Numbered from the stretch's first letter, positions 43,132 through 52,633 are shown. The stretch: 64,000 nt of DNA from Chloroflexota bacterium (GCA_013112575.1 JABFGG010000003.1:216898-280897); one strand, 5' to 3'. Notes: generated by a model from the letters alone, not told the origin. Numbers and translations: made by a program.

Positions 43132-46002
43132 CTATGCCTTACCGTCTTCGGTCTGTACCGGAGGTATTTCATTTTGATTTTCATGTCCATTGCTTGGTTC
43201 AGCAGTATTTGCCAGTCGAATGGACACTTCAGACAAATTCAACGCGTGCCGGATCTCTTGCGCTGTATTCTGCAGAATGGTTTGCACGTCCAGGGTTTCA
43301 CGCATACGTACACTGATCTCAGCAGCAAGTCGCTCTCGTTCGGCACGTTGTTGGGCATTTTCCAGCAGGCGGGCGTTCTCCAGCACCAATCCAAGACGTT
43401 CTGCTATGTCTTCAATGATCTCGCGTGTATCCCCGGGAATGTCGTTATCATCAAAACTCAAATTCAATACGCCTACTACTTGCCCGCGGACTTTCATTGG
43501 AACTGCGAGTTTGCTTTCTTCTACATCTTCGCTCTCGCTGACTTTACTAATGATTTCGCCAGCCAGCCAGGCCCGTTGGACATCTTCACTTGCCTCAGTA
43601 ATGGGTTCGACACTCAATTGGCGATATCGATAGCCTTTACGACTCTGTTCGCTTTGCAAGAAGCTTTGCCAGGCTTCGCTCGTGTAGCGACCATAAGCTG
43701 TTTCCAGTTCACGCAGCGTTTCCCCAACTTCTGATAGCAGTTCTGTCTTTTGGATGGCGACAGCCAATTGGTCGGCCATGGTTCGGTAGATGGCAATTGT
43801 TTCTTCATTCAAGCTTGCAGGGTCGGTACTGTGTAAATCCAATGAGCCGATTGTTCGGTTTCCTACACTCAAGGGCACGACCATTTGTGCTCTTGTTTCG
43901 GGGAGCAATGGGTGCCGCGTGAGTGAGATGGTTTCGGTCTCAGTCTCGTCTGATGCCACGCGTGGTTGACCCATGCGTGTCACGTAGCCGACTGCATTAT
44001 TGCTGCCAACCTGAATACGGTGTTCGCTCTCCAGCATCAGGCTTCCTACATCCCCGCTGGCTGCTTGCAAAACTGCATACTCACTGCGCTCATCTACCAG
44101 ATAGATACCGACATGATATAGACTAAATCGATCCGAGATAAGCTCCACAGCGCTGGTTAGTAGTTCATCCAGGTCTGTTTCTTGAGTCGAGTCACGCGCC
44201 ACCTCGGCCGCCGTTTGCATTTGCACGGCTCTTTGCTCAAGGTCGCGGGTGCGCTCTGCCACTTGTTCTTCCAGGCCGGAAACCAGCGAACTTAATTGCT
44301 CGGTCATGCTGTTAAAGGTGCTTGCCAATTCGCCGATCTCATCATCTGTAGATATTTCTGCTTTAGCGCTTAGGTCGCCTCCCGCCACTTGCGATGCAAC
44401 CGTACGCAGAGTAGTGATTGGCTGAGCAAGCAATTGGGCCATGGCTACTGCCAAACCGATCACCACGCTGCCGATCACGATACTTAGGAGGATTGTGTTG
44501 CGCGTTTGGCTTTGACCGGGTGCCAGGAAGACATCTTCAGGTTGGAAGAAAACCAGGACCCAGGTGGGGCTGCCCAGGTCCAATGCGACGGCCTGGTTGA
44601 TACGGTCGCCAGTGGCAATATCTTCGGCTCGGAAGAATGCTGTTCCATCCGAAGATTCCTGTGCGAGTTCTAATTGATAGGCCAGGCCGGGTAAGTTTAG
44701 TATTTGATTTTCATCACTCACTGCCGGCAACCGGTTGCTTTCAATCAGCTCGTTCATTGTGTCATTGGAGAAAGGCATAACCGCTGTGAGGATTGTCTCA
44801 GGCGAAACGCCATGCGCCAGGTGGATCAGATTCTCATCAAATAAAACACCAAACGAGTCTTCCCCCACCAGGCCGTTGCTGCGTGCCACCAGGTTCTGCA
44901 GTATGTCGGCCTTGTAGCCTGCACTCAGCACGCCAAGAATCTCCCCCTCTTCATTGCGTACCGGGCTGCTGAAATACAATAGGCGCTCTCCTGTTTCTGG
45001 GGAGATGACCACATCGGATAAGGTGACTTGCCCGGTCCTCAATGTTTCACTGAAATAAGTCTCATCGCTTACGACTTTCCCGATGTTACTTGTATCAGTA
45101 TCCAGCAATATTCGGCCTGTATCCCTACTGATCAATGAATATGAGGAAATAAAAACTTCATTCTTAGCTTGCAAGGCAATTAGAGTTTGTAAGGCTTGTA
45201 CTTCCGCACTTAATCCACTGGATAGATAATCAACCAGGGGTGGCAAACTTGCTTCAGTGCCAATGGCGAATAAATTTGTGCTGATGAAGTCCTGGATACT
45301 ATCCGCCGTTTGTTGGGCCGCTGCGAACAAGGCCTCGTTCGCTTCTTCTGTGAGGATATTGCGCGTACTGCGTTCATTCAGGAAGCCTAACATTGTCAGT
45401 GGTAGGATCGCCACCAAAATAAATGCTGTGATTAACTTGGTGCGCAATGCGAAATTGCGGAAGTTGCGGAGCACAGCATAACCAAAAACCAATGTGATCA
45501 GCGCAGCAAAGGCCAACAAGAAAGGGATTACTATGGCAGGGATTGTTATTCGGAAGGGCGCGTCTGTCAGCAAGAGGTCTGTCAAAACTGCGGCCAACCC
45601 CACTACTGCACTTCCTACAATGGCAATATAAGTCTCTCGCCGCGATAAACCTAAGGCCGCTGTCAAAGCTGTTACAGCTACCACAGCAACTAAGGCAAAT
45701 AAGCCTAAGCCTTCAAAAAAGATTACCACTGCCAGGGCACTGATGAAGTTACCCACAATCGCAAAGTAGGTTCCTCGTGAGAGGTTGCCCCGTCGGATTG
45801 TTATCGCTCCCATTGTAGTGATGCCTGCACCCAAGATGAAAGCGATAAACAAGAGTACTCCCTGAACGCTGCCAATGAACGGACTTAATACCAAAAAGAT
45901 GACACCAAGTACGATGTCAAGAATTGAACGCATAAAGCCTGAGCGTGCAATCCTCTGCGAGTTCGTCATCTCTGGTTTCAATACTTCTTCGTTTATTTGC
46001 AT
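43132..46002 (-). CDS. Multi-TM Cache-HAMP-GAF membrane sensor without kinase
   Basis: 956 residues, a close paralogue of the next gene in the operon. Six or seven membrane segments up to about 215 ('LITAFILVAILPLTMLGFL' last) are followed by a dCache-type domain (about 220-500; 'VFISSYSLISRDTGRILLDT', 'DETYFSETLRTGQVTLSDV', 'YFSSPVRNEEGEILGVLSAG'). A membrane segment and HAMP follow ('AQPITTLRTVASQVAGGDL'). The output side has GAF ('LYHVGIYLVDERSEYA'), a degenerate GAF with 'SEAWQSFL' and 'YRYRQL', and the stub 'EISVRMRETLDVQTILQNTA'. The Cache part senses external small molecules in relatives. The ligand is unknown here. It ends eight bases before the next start. Confidence 0.87.
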   Translation of the reverse strand: MQINEEVLKPEMTNSQRIARSGFMRSILDIVLGVIFLVLSPFIGSVQGVLLFIAFILGAGITTMGAITIRRGNLSRGTYFAIVGNFISALAVVIFFEGLGLFALVAVVAVTALTAALGLSRRETYIAIVGSAVVGLAAVLTDLLLTDAPFRITIPAIVIPFLLAFAALITLVFGYAVLRNFRNFALRTKLITAFILVAILPLTMLGFLNERSTRNILTEEANEALFAAAQQTADSIQDFISTNLFAIGTEASLPPLVDYLSSGLSAEVQALQTLIALQAKNEVFISSYSLISRDTGRILLDTDTSNIGKVVSDETYFSETLRTGQVTLSDVVISPETGERLLYFSSPVRNEEGEILGVLSAGYKADILQNLVARSNGLVGEDSFGVLFDENLIHLAHGVSPETILTAVMPFSNDTMNELIESNRLPAVSDENQILNLPGLAYQLELAQESSDGTAFFRAEDIATGDRINQAVALDLGSPTWVLVFFQPEDVFLAPGQSQTRNTILLSIVIGSVVIGLAVAMAQLLAQPITTLRTVASQVAGGDLSAKAEISTDDEIGELASTFNSMTEQLSSLVSGLEEQVAERTRDLEQRAVQMQTAAEVARDSTQETDLDELLTSAVELISDRFSLYHVGIYLVDERSEYAVLQAASGDVGSLMLESEHRIQVGSNNAVGYVTRMGQPRVASDETETETISLTRHPLLPETRAQMVVPLSVGNRTIGSLDLHSTDPASLNEETIAIYRTMADQLAVAIQKTELLSEVGETLRELETAYGRYTSEAWQSFLQSEQSRKGYRYRQLSVEPITEASEDVQRAWLAGEIISKVSESEDVEESKLAVPMKVRGQVVGVLNLSFDDNDIPGDTREIIEDIAERLGLVLENARLLENAQQRAERERLAAEISVRMRETLDVQTILQNTAQEIRHALNLSEVSIRLANTAEPSNGHENQNEIPPVQTEDGKA

Positions 46003-46014
46003 ACGATTTCTGGA

Positions 46015-47691
46015 CTAGGCGCTTGCTGCGCCATCTCCGTTTTGCTCTGCCACATCATCTGGCGGGGCTACGTGAATGGATACTTCGCTCACATTGGGCA
46101 ACTGGCCTAACTCCCGCACGATGTTTTGCATGAGCGTATCAAAGTCCAGGGTACGTGCCAGCTGGTTGGTGATCTGGTTGAGGGTTTGCTCACGCTCTAC
46201 CTGACGTTGGGTTTCTTCCAATAAGCGGGCGCTTTCTAATGCCAATGCAGCCTGTGAACTGACCGCATCAATGAATTCGAGTTCCTCTTGCGACCAGTTG
46301 CTTTTGTCTGCTTCCAGGCTGATCTTGCCAATTACCTGCTCCCCACGCAAGGTTAGCGGTACGTCCAACGACGATGCATCGCCAGACTGCCCGGGCAAAA
46401 TATTTTCGAGGGTGTAACTGAGGTCTCGTTCTTCTGTATCTACACCACTCCAGGCTTCATTTAAGTAGCTGCGGTTCAGGTTGCGGATTTCATTTAAGCT
46501 GGTTTCCAATTGCTGGAACAGCCGCGCATTTTCCATGGCGTTTGCCAGTGTGCTGGCGATACCCTGTAAAACAGTGATGTCATCGGTGTCGAATGCATCG
46601 ACATCTACGGATTGCACCGTGAGCGCACCCAAAACTTCATTGGCGCGCACGAGTGGCAGGGCTAGTTCCGAGCGAGTCAGTGGTAGGTGAGGGTTGTTGA
46701 AGTGGATGCTTTCCTGATCTACATCGCTGGACGTGCGCGCTTCGCGCCGGGCAGTGGTCCAGCCGACCATGGATGCGCCACCCACGCTCAAGCGGTGTGC
46801 TTCTGCTACCATGCGTCGGCCTGCCTCGCCGGTGCCGGTGGCCAGTTCTGCATATCGTTTGCTGTCATCCAGTAGGAACACGCCGACGTAATACAGGGCA
46901 AACCGGTCTCGTATCAGGTCACATACCCTTTGCATCAACTCTTGTGGGTCCAGGATCTCTACGATGATCCCGGATATTTCTGATGCTGTGCGCAACTGCA
47001 GCATGCGACGCTCAAGAGTTTGCGTTCGTCGCTCTAATGTTGCTCGATCCTCTTCTAGCTGGTCACTAAGTTCTTTCTCAGTTTCGAGTGATTTCTCCAA
47101 ATTTCCCAAACTGTTTTGTAGACCTCGAATGAGGACCCCAACTGCAAAGACGATCAGCAAGGCTGTCAGCAACAAGACGACGCCTGTTGCCAGCCAGGCG
47201 CTGGAAGAGCCGCTGTTGGCCTGGTCCTCTATCGAAGGAAGGGGCAGCACTCCTCCCGTAAGAGCCACAGCGATGAGCGCGTATGTGATCGCAGAAATAA
47301 AAGTAGCGATCAGACCTTCACGCAGCCCCAGCAAAATGCCGCTAAGCACGATGAAGAATATCATCCAAACACGCCCATCACTGCTCAACCCGAATGTCGT
47401 CAGGGTTTGGATGCTGAGTCCATAAGTGATGATGAGTAGAGTAGCCGTGCGTACGCGGTAGGGAATCTGTCGCACCAGTGAGATTGCCAGGATAATGCCG
47501 TAGGCTCCCGTATAGAATAGGGCGATTAAAACTTCCCCACTTTGCACTAGGTCGATAACGTTCAGGATGTAAGCTAGCGTCCCCAATACTAAAATAATGT
47601 ACAGGAAGACCTGCAGGATGCGCTCGCGCCACCCCTGGACACCAATAGGATCGGTGTCGCCCCGGCCTGTGAACATGTTAACTAATTCCAT
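46015..47691 (-). CDS. 6TM-GAF membrane protein without kinase
   Basis: 558 residues. Six membrane segments (about 28-210) with short loops, then a coiled coil (about 212-250, 'LEKSLETEKELSDQLEEDRA'). A GAF of the recurrent type follows ('RFALYYVGVFLLDDSKRYA', 'LTRSELALPLVRANEVLGAL'), then a degenerate GAF with 'NEAWSGVD' and 'LSYTLE', and the stub 'NQITNQLARTLDFDTLMQNI'. It lacks the Cache and HAMP parts of its neighbours, so its sensing part is probably the membrane bundle. The start overlaps the previous gene by ten bases. Confidence 0.85.
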   Translation of the reverse strand: MELVNMFTGRGDTDPIGVQGWRERILQVFLYIILVLGTLAYILNVIDLVQSGEVLIALFYTGAYGIILAISLVRQIPYRVRTATLLIITYGLSIQTLTTFGLSSDGRVWMIFFIVLSGILLGLREGLIATFISAITYALIAVALTGGVLPLPSIEDQANSGSSSAWLATGVVLLLTALLIVFAVGVLIRGLQNSLGNLEKSLETEKELSDQLEEDRATLERRTQTLERRMLQLRTASEISGIIVEILDPQELMQRVCDLIRDRFALYYVGVFLLDDSKRYAELATGTGEAGRRMVAEAHRLSVGGASMVGWTTARREARTSSDVDQESIHFNNPHLPLTRSELALPLVRANEVLGALTVQSVDVDAFDTDDITVLQGIASTLANAMENARLFQQLETSLNEIRNLNRSYLNEAWSGVDTEERDLSYTLENILPGQSGDASSLDVPLTLRGEQVIGKISLEADKSNWSQEELEFIDAVSSQAALALESARLLEETQRQVEREQTLNQITNQLARTLDFDTLMQNIVRELGQLPNVSEVSIHVAPPDDVAEQNGDGAASA

Positions 47692-50600
47692 GCGTCACTT
47701 TCCTTGCCATTTTGCGTATTGTCGTTTTCTGATTCACTAACATCAAGGTCTACATCTTCCTCAAGACCGACTTCAATATGCGTGCGGCGTGCACCTACGG
47801 CTTTACTTAATTCGCTTGCAGTAGTTTGCAGGATGGTCTGCATATCTACTGAGCGCCTGATCTTGCTGGTGATATCGAAAAGCCGTCTTTGGCGTTCGGT
47901 CAGGCGTGCATTCACGATGATGGCCGAAAGACTGCCGCTGAGCGTGGTAAGGATGTCGCGATCTTGTTCATTGAAAGCATTTTTCTCTTCACTTTCCACA
48001 TTCAGCACACCCACAAGTTCATTACGATAGATCAGGGGCACAGCCAGGATCGATTGAACTGGACTCTCTTCCAACAATCCTTGCTGGTTGCTATCGCGCC
48101 CGATCACCAATCGGGGAGCACGTTCGCTTGCCACGATGCCAACCGTACCCTCTCCAACCGGTATTTGCATACCCAGCACATCCTGGTCATAGCCGGAAGA
48201 AGCTGCTACTTGCAAGGTTTCACCCTCCGCGTCGAGCAACAAAATGGCAACCTGATCGCCCAGGGTCTCCCTTAGACCTTGAGTAGCACTTTCCAAAGAT
48301 TCTTCTATGCGTGTACTTGATGCCGCTACTGTCGTCACTTCGTGGATCAACCTGTGTTGCGCGAGGTGCGTCTGTGTATCGGCGAATAGTTGTGCATTCA
48401 CGACTGCAACGGCCAACTGGTCTGCCAGGATTTGTAGCACCTCTACATCGTCGGATGTAAAGGAGAAAGCTTCGGTGCTCTGTACGTCCAAGGCGCCCAG
48501 CACGCGCTCACCGATCATCATTGGGATACCCAATTCTGCGGCCGTTTCTGGCAATAATGGGTTGAAGCGGTGGATCGGGTCATTTACAACATCATTGACT
48601 ACTAGTGGCTCGCCATGTTCGGTCACATAACCGATCACTGATTGTGAACCGACAGCCAGGCGGTGTCCCTGTGTCAGTAACTGGCGCCCGGCTTCACCGG
48701 TCGACTCGCGCACATAAGCGTATTCGTTGGAGCTATCCATCAAAAATACGGAGGCGTGATAGAAATTGAAGCGTTCCAGCACCAGATACACGGCCTGGCG
48801 TAACAATTCATCCAGGTCCAGAGATGTGCTGGCTTCGCGGGCAATATCGGCGGCTGTTTGTAATTGCGAGGCCCGCCGTTGGCTTTCTTCCACCAGGCGC
48901 ACACTACGGATAGCCCCGGCTACCTGGGTTGCCAGGTGCTTTACCAGTTGCAGATCTTCTCTATTAAAACGTTTCTCTTTCTCTGCATCTTGCAAGCCGA
49001 TCAGGCCAATTACCTCATCTGCCACGATCAATGGCACACCCATCCAGGATTTTGCGGGGTTGCCCACAACTACGGCACCCATTGCTGTGGCCTGGTTTTC
49101 CATGTCTTCAACCAGCAATAATGCTTCTTTATTGTTGATCACCAAAGAGCTTAGGCCTTCACCCAATGGTATGTCCTCGATGTGGCGCGTTTCGTTCTCC
49201 TCAACGGCATACGGGAAAGACACGCGGTCATGGTCAGCATCATAGAGCGCCACGAAGAAATCTACCTCGCCAAGGCTTTGATTGAGTCGCTGGTGGATGG
49301 CGGCATAGATTTTCTTCTGGCTGGTTTCGGTTGCCATAATCTCGCTGAAGCTGTTCAGCATTTCCAGGTTTTTTAGATTTGCTTCGGTATTGCTGAGGGT
49401 TTGCACACGTTGTAAAGCATTGGCTGCCATGTCGCTCAAACTGAGATACGGTTGCAGCGCTCCCTGCGTCAGCATGCCGCGTTCGGTAGATCCAATGATC
49501 ATCAGCGCCTTTAAATTGCCGTCATACGAGATAGCAATGTATGCGGCTGCTTCACATACTGCTTCTTGGGGCATCGCCAGCAGCTCCGCATGTATGGGGG
49601 TTGTTGGCTGATTGATGTCTCTAATGATCGTAGGCGTGTTTTCGTTTAAATAGATCTGGGCGCGCTCTGCGCTAATATTCAAAAAGGAGGGCAGGCGTGT
49701 CGAATAACTGGGTTGTTGCCCCTCACTGACCACTAAAGCTAGGCGTTCGCCACGGGGGAGGTAGACTGCGCTGATGAATGTGGTTTCCTGGACGGTCTGA
49801 TTAATGATTTGGAAGATTTCATCTGCGTTTTGTGCCTGCGAGATCTTGCGGCTGCCGCCATACAGGACACTGATCTCCTGCAAGCTGACCTCAGTGCCTT
49901 CCAACAAGCGGAAGTTCTGGATGGCTGTTCCCACCTGACTTGCAATCGTCTGCAACACCTCAATGAACTCAGCTTCAAAGACATTGACATTTGTGTTTTG
50001 GATATCCAGGACGCCGATGACTTGATCTCCGCTGGTAATCGGCACAGCCAGCTCTGACCGGGTTTCTTGAAGCAGTTCGTGCTTCAAATGCAGGTCGTCT
50101 GTTGCCGTGTTTGAAACCACTCTGGGTGTATTGTTGCGGCTCACCCAACTGATGATCGAGGGTGAGTTGGTTGGGATCTTATAGCCCTGAGCTTTTAAAC
50201 TGCGGCCTTCTGGGCCGGTAGCTTCGTACAGCACGGCATTTTCACCAGCCTCATCGATCAAGAAGATGGCAGCATGGTATTGGTGGAAGCGCTCCACGAT
50301 CAGGTTCACGGTTCGGTTGAGCAGTGTGTCCAGACTATTGGCCGAAGTGGCTGCCTGAGCGATTTGGGAAGCCGTTATGATCTGATCCGTACGTTGGTCT
50401 ACACGGCTTTGCAAGGACCCATAAAGATCGCTGAGTTGCTCCGCCATCTGGTTGAAGGAGTGAGCAAGTAATCCCACCTCGTCATCACGTGTCACTTCTG
50501 CTCGCCGTGTCCAGTCTCCTTCTGCGAAGGCCTGTGTAGCTTCTGTAATATGGCTTACCGGATTAGTTAAGCTACGAGTGCCTACCCACACAAGCAAGCC

Positions 50601-51584
50601 GGCTAGCACCAGTGTGCCTCCGACAAGTAGCAATGTGAATGGGGCCAATGTATTGATCTGTTCGACCAATTGGGCTTGAGGGATCTTGGTCGTAAAGCCG
50701 ATATTGAGACTAGGTAGCCAACTGGCTCTGGCGGCCACTAACTCACTGTGTTGATCCTGGTATTGGTAGATCTCATTTTCGGAAAAACTCAGATTGCCCA
50801 ATTGGGTGAACTGCTCCGAGCTAGGTGTAAAAACCACCAGTTCGGCAGCATCATGGGGGCTGTCCAAATAAGTGTTATCTGTCGCTGTAATGATGGTATG
50901 GTCTACATCGTCTGTTTGGAAAGGGCTATCATGTATCGCGCGGCTGATTGCGCTAGCCTCTGTAATACCGATCACAGCTCCGATGTGTTCGCCTACGCGG
51001 TTACGCAGCTGCTTTGCTGTGAATACTACCAATTCGTCGGGGTACATTGGGGCAGGTGCATAACTCATTAATGATTCATTCTCACCTGACAAAATGTAAA
51101 AATAGAAGGCCTCATTGGCGATTGAGACGCCTTCCCAATCCCTTACTGTGGATGCAATGATGCGACCATTGTCATTGACGATGATAAAGTTGTTAAAGAT
51201 GGCAGTGTCGGAGGTTTGGTTGATCTGCTGTAATGCTTCAAGGGCAGTCTCACGAGCGTCCGCAAAAGCGGGATCGGTCGGTGGAATACTGAGGACGCGT
51301 GTGCCCCCAGTTTCAAATGCCTGGTAGTTTATAAACCGCGCCAGTCGGACGCGTTTGATTAATTCCCATCGTTCTAGTTCATCAATATGGTTTTGATGCT
51401 GGCTGATTAGCTGGCTGTTAGCCTGGTTAAGTAATAGGCTGCGCGCCTGAAAATATGCGGCGGTGCCCATCAGGATAACGGGCAGCAATGTGAGGGGGAT
51501 CAGCAGCAATAGCGCGCTGCGCGCCAGACGACCGCTGAAAGCGGCTGCGCTGGCCGGGCTTGTTGGGGGGCTGTCCACGCTCAT
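47682..51584 (-). CDS. Cache-HAMP-five GAF membrane sensor without kinase
   Basis: 1300 residues. Membrane segment about 22-45, periplasmic Cache domain about 46-315 ('TAIFNNFIIVNDNGRIIAST', 'VGEHIGAVIGITEASAISRA'), membrane segment about 318-340, HAMP about 342-395 ('TNPVSHITEATQAFAEGDW'). Five GAF domains follow (about 405-570, 580-745, 755-915, 930-1085, 1090-1240), then the stub 'DITSKIRRSVDMQTILQTTA' and an acidic tail. The fourth GAF is the 'FYHASVFLMDSSNEYA' type found throughout the operon. No kinase, receiver or chemotaxis motif is present. It is the first receptor after the two receiver genes and starts 16 bases after them. Confidence 0.87.
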   Translation of the reverse strand: MSVDSPPTSPASAAAFSGRLARSALLLLIPLTLLPVILMGTAAYFQARSLLLNQANSQLISQHQNHIDELERWELIKRVRLARFINYQAFETGGTRVLSIPPTDPAFADARETALEALQQINQTSDTAIFNNFIIVNDNGRIIASTVRDWEGVSIANEAFYFYILSGENESLMSYAPAPMYPDELVVFTAKQLRNRVGEHIGAVIGITEASAISRAIHDSPFQTDDVDHTIITATDNTYLDSPHDAAELVVFTPSSEQFTQLGNLSFSENEIYQYQDQHSELVAARASWLPSLNIGFTTKIPQAQLVEQINTLAPFTLLLVGGTLVLAGLLVWVGTRSLTNPVSHITEATQAFAEGDWTRRAEVTRDDEVGLLAHSFNQMAEQLSDLYGSLQSRVDQRTDQIITASQIAQAATSANSLDTLLNRTVNLIVERFHQYHAAIFLIDEAGENAVLYEATGPEGRSLKAQGYKIPTNSPSIISWVSRNNTPRVVSNTATDDLHLKHELLQETRSELAVPITSGDQVIGVLDIQNTNVNVFEAEFIEVLQTIASQVGTAIQNFRLLEGTEVSLQEISVLYGGSRKISQAQNADEIFQIINQTVQETTFISAVYLPRGERLALVVSEGQQPSYSTRLPSFLNISAERAQIYLNENTPTIIRDINQPTTPIHAELLAMPQEAVCEAAAYIAISYDGNLKALMIIGSTERGMLTQGALQPYLSLSDMAANALQRVQTLSNTEANLKNLEMLNSFSEIMATETSQKKIYAAIHQRLNQSLGEVDFFVALYDADHDRVSFPYAVEENETRHIEDIPLGEGLSSLVINNKEALLLVEDMENQATAMGAVVVGNPAKSWMGVPLIVADEVIGLIGLQDAEKEKRFNREDLQLVKHLATQVAGAIRSVRLVEESQRRASQLQTAADIAREASTSLDLDELLRQAVYLVLERFNFYHASVFLMDSSNEYAYVRESTGEAGRQLLTQGHRLAVGSQSVIGYVTEHGEPLVVNDVVNDPIHRFNPLLPETAAELGIPMMIGERVLGALDVQSTEAFSFTSDDVEVLQILADQLAVAVVNAQLFADTQTHLAQHRLIHEVTTVAASSTRIEESLESATQGLRETLGDQVAILLLDAEGETLQVAASSGYDQDVLGMQIPVGEGTVGIVASERAPRLVIGRDSNQQGLLEESPVQSILAVPLIYRNELVGVLNVESEEKNAFNEQDRDILTTLSGSLSAIIVNARLTERQRRLFDITSKIRRSVDMQTILQTTASELSKAVGARRTHIEVGLEEDVDLDVSESENDNTQNGKESDAWN

Positions 51585-51600
51585 ATCTAGATTTATGCTC

Positions 51601-52038
51601 CTAGCCGCTTCCTAATTCCCATACTTCTTCACCTTCCAGGATTTGGCGGATCTGATCGGGAAATTTGTCGGGGTCGAGTGGTTTGCCAAGGAAGCCATCG
51701 AAACCGGATTCGCGTGATTTATTCATTTGTTCCACACTGGCCTCAGCTGTGACTGCCACGACTTTGGTGTCCTTCAGCTTGTCCGATGCACGGATCTTTT
51801 TCAGGGCTCCGTAACCGTCTTCGTAAGGCAGGCGGATATCCATCAACACCAGGTCCAACCTCGGTAGGGTGTCCGCATATTCCACCACTTCATAGCCGGA
51901 GGTTTTCCATTCGCAGTGGATGCCCATGTATCCCAACATGCGTGCGATCAACACGAAATTGGACACGTTGTCTTCCACCACCAAAACAGTGGCATCCTTG
52001 GGGGCAATCGGTTCCTGAGCAGCTTCAGAATTAAGCAT
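51601..52038 (-). CDS. Stand-alone receiver protein (CheY-like)
   Basis: 145 residues, receiver only. Acidic pocket Glu22/Asp23 ('LVVEDNVSNF'), phosphoacceptor Asp67 ('LVLMDIRLPYEDGYG'), Thr97 ('VVAVTAEAS') and Lys119 ('FLGKPLDP'). The C-terminus is acidic ('LEGEEVWELGSG'). There is no DNA-binding domain, so it acts by protein contact or as a phosphate carrier. The start overlaps the previous receiver gene by eight bases. It is closer to the DivK type of single-domain regulators than to CheY in its 'EDN' motif. Confidence 0.9.
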   Translation of the reverse strand: MLNSEAAQEPIAPKDATVLVVEDNVSNFVLIARMLGYMGIHCEWKTSGYEVVEYADTLPRLDLVLMDIRLPYEDGYGALKKIRASDKLKDTKVVAVTAEASVEQMNKSRESGFDGFLGKPLDPDKFPDQIRQILEGEEVWELGSG

Positions 52039-52417
52039 AAGGCTCTTTCCTCAGATAGGCGGCAATCTCAACCGGTAAATTATCAACATCCACAGGCTTT
52101 TGGATGTAGCCGTCGCAGCCCGCTTCCAGGCTGCGTTCCCGATCGCCCTTCATCACGTTGGCCGTGAGGGCAATAATGGGAATGCTGCCTATATTAGGCA
52201 GGGCGCGTATCTGGCTGGTTAACGTATAGCCATCCACGTCTGGGAGGTTAATGTCCATCAGGATCAGGTCTATGGATGCTTGTTGGGCGGTTTCCATGGC
52301 CTGTTCCGCATTTTCAGCAAACAGCACCTCATAACCTTCCGCATTGAGGATGCGTAAGATCAGGATGCGGTTATCCGGGTTATCTTCAACGTAGAGGATT
52401 GTGGCTGTGTCTTCCAT
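52031..52417 (-). CDS. Stand-alone receiver protein, first gene of the sensor operon
   Basis: 128 residues, receiver only. Glu11/Asp12 ('ILYVEDNPDNR'), phosphoacceptor Asp55 ('LILMDINLPDVDGYT'), Thr85 ('IIALTANVM') and Lys107 ('GYIQKPVDVD') are all present. It has the DivK-like 'EDNPDN' motif of phosphorelay carriers. No output domain. AGGAGG lies 15 bases upstream of the ATG, an unusually long spacing. It heads the operon with no upstream neighbour on this strand nearer than the terminated lipoprotein gene. Confidence 0.9.
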   Translation of the reverse strand: MEDTATILYVEDNPDNRILILRILNAEGYEVLFAENAEQAMETAQQASIDLILMDINLPDVDGYTLTSQIRALPNIGSIPIIALTANVMKGDRERSLEAGCDGYIQKPVDVDNLPVEIAAYLRKEPYA

Positions 52418-52460
52418 ATTAAGGAAACCAGACCTCCTGGGTAAATTTTAGCACCAACGT

Positions 52461-52489
52461 ACTATTGCGTCGTAATAGTAACATTTCAA
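52461..52489 (-). promoter_or_regulatory. Candidate promoter of the large sensor operon
   Basis: Read on the minus strand: TTGAAA (plus-strand 52484-52489), 17 bases, AATAGT (52461-52466). Agreement is 5/6 and 4/6. It would give a leader of about 37 bases containing AGGAGG. Confidence 0.35.
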
Positions 52490-52603
52490 TTTGTTGGCCG
52501 CGGCTATGATTCTGCAACGTGTGGGAAAGCCCAAGTTATTATATCCTCTGCCTTCTAATTCCACGATTAGAGTCGTAATACCTTGCTGCTTTGTAAGTGC
52601 AAG

Positions 52604-52633
52604 AAAGCCACCAAAACACTTTTTGGTGGCTTT
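52604..52633 (-). terminator. Terminator between the lipoprotein gene and the sensor operon
   Basis: The 13-bp stem AAAGCCACCAAAA (52604-52616) pairs with 52621-52633 across a 4-base loop. It lies 28 bases after the lipoprotein stop on the minus strand. The U-tract is only three bases and part of the stem. Confidence 0.6.

Noticed and set aside
30351..51584. Hidden kinase or cyclase domains in the seven sensors
   Set aside because: I looked for H-box, N-box, G-box, GGDEF, EAL, HD and methyl-accepting signatures. None is visible; GAF-type motifs fill the cytoplasmic parts.
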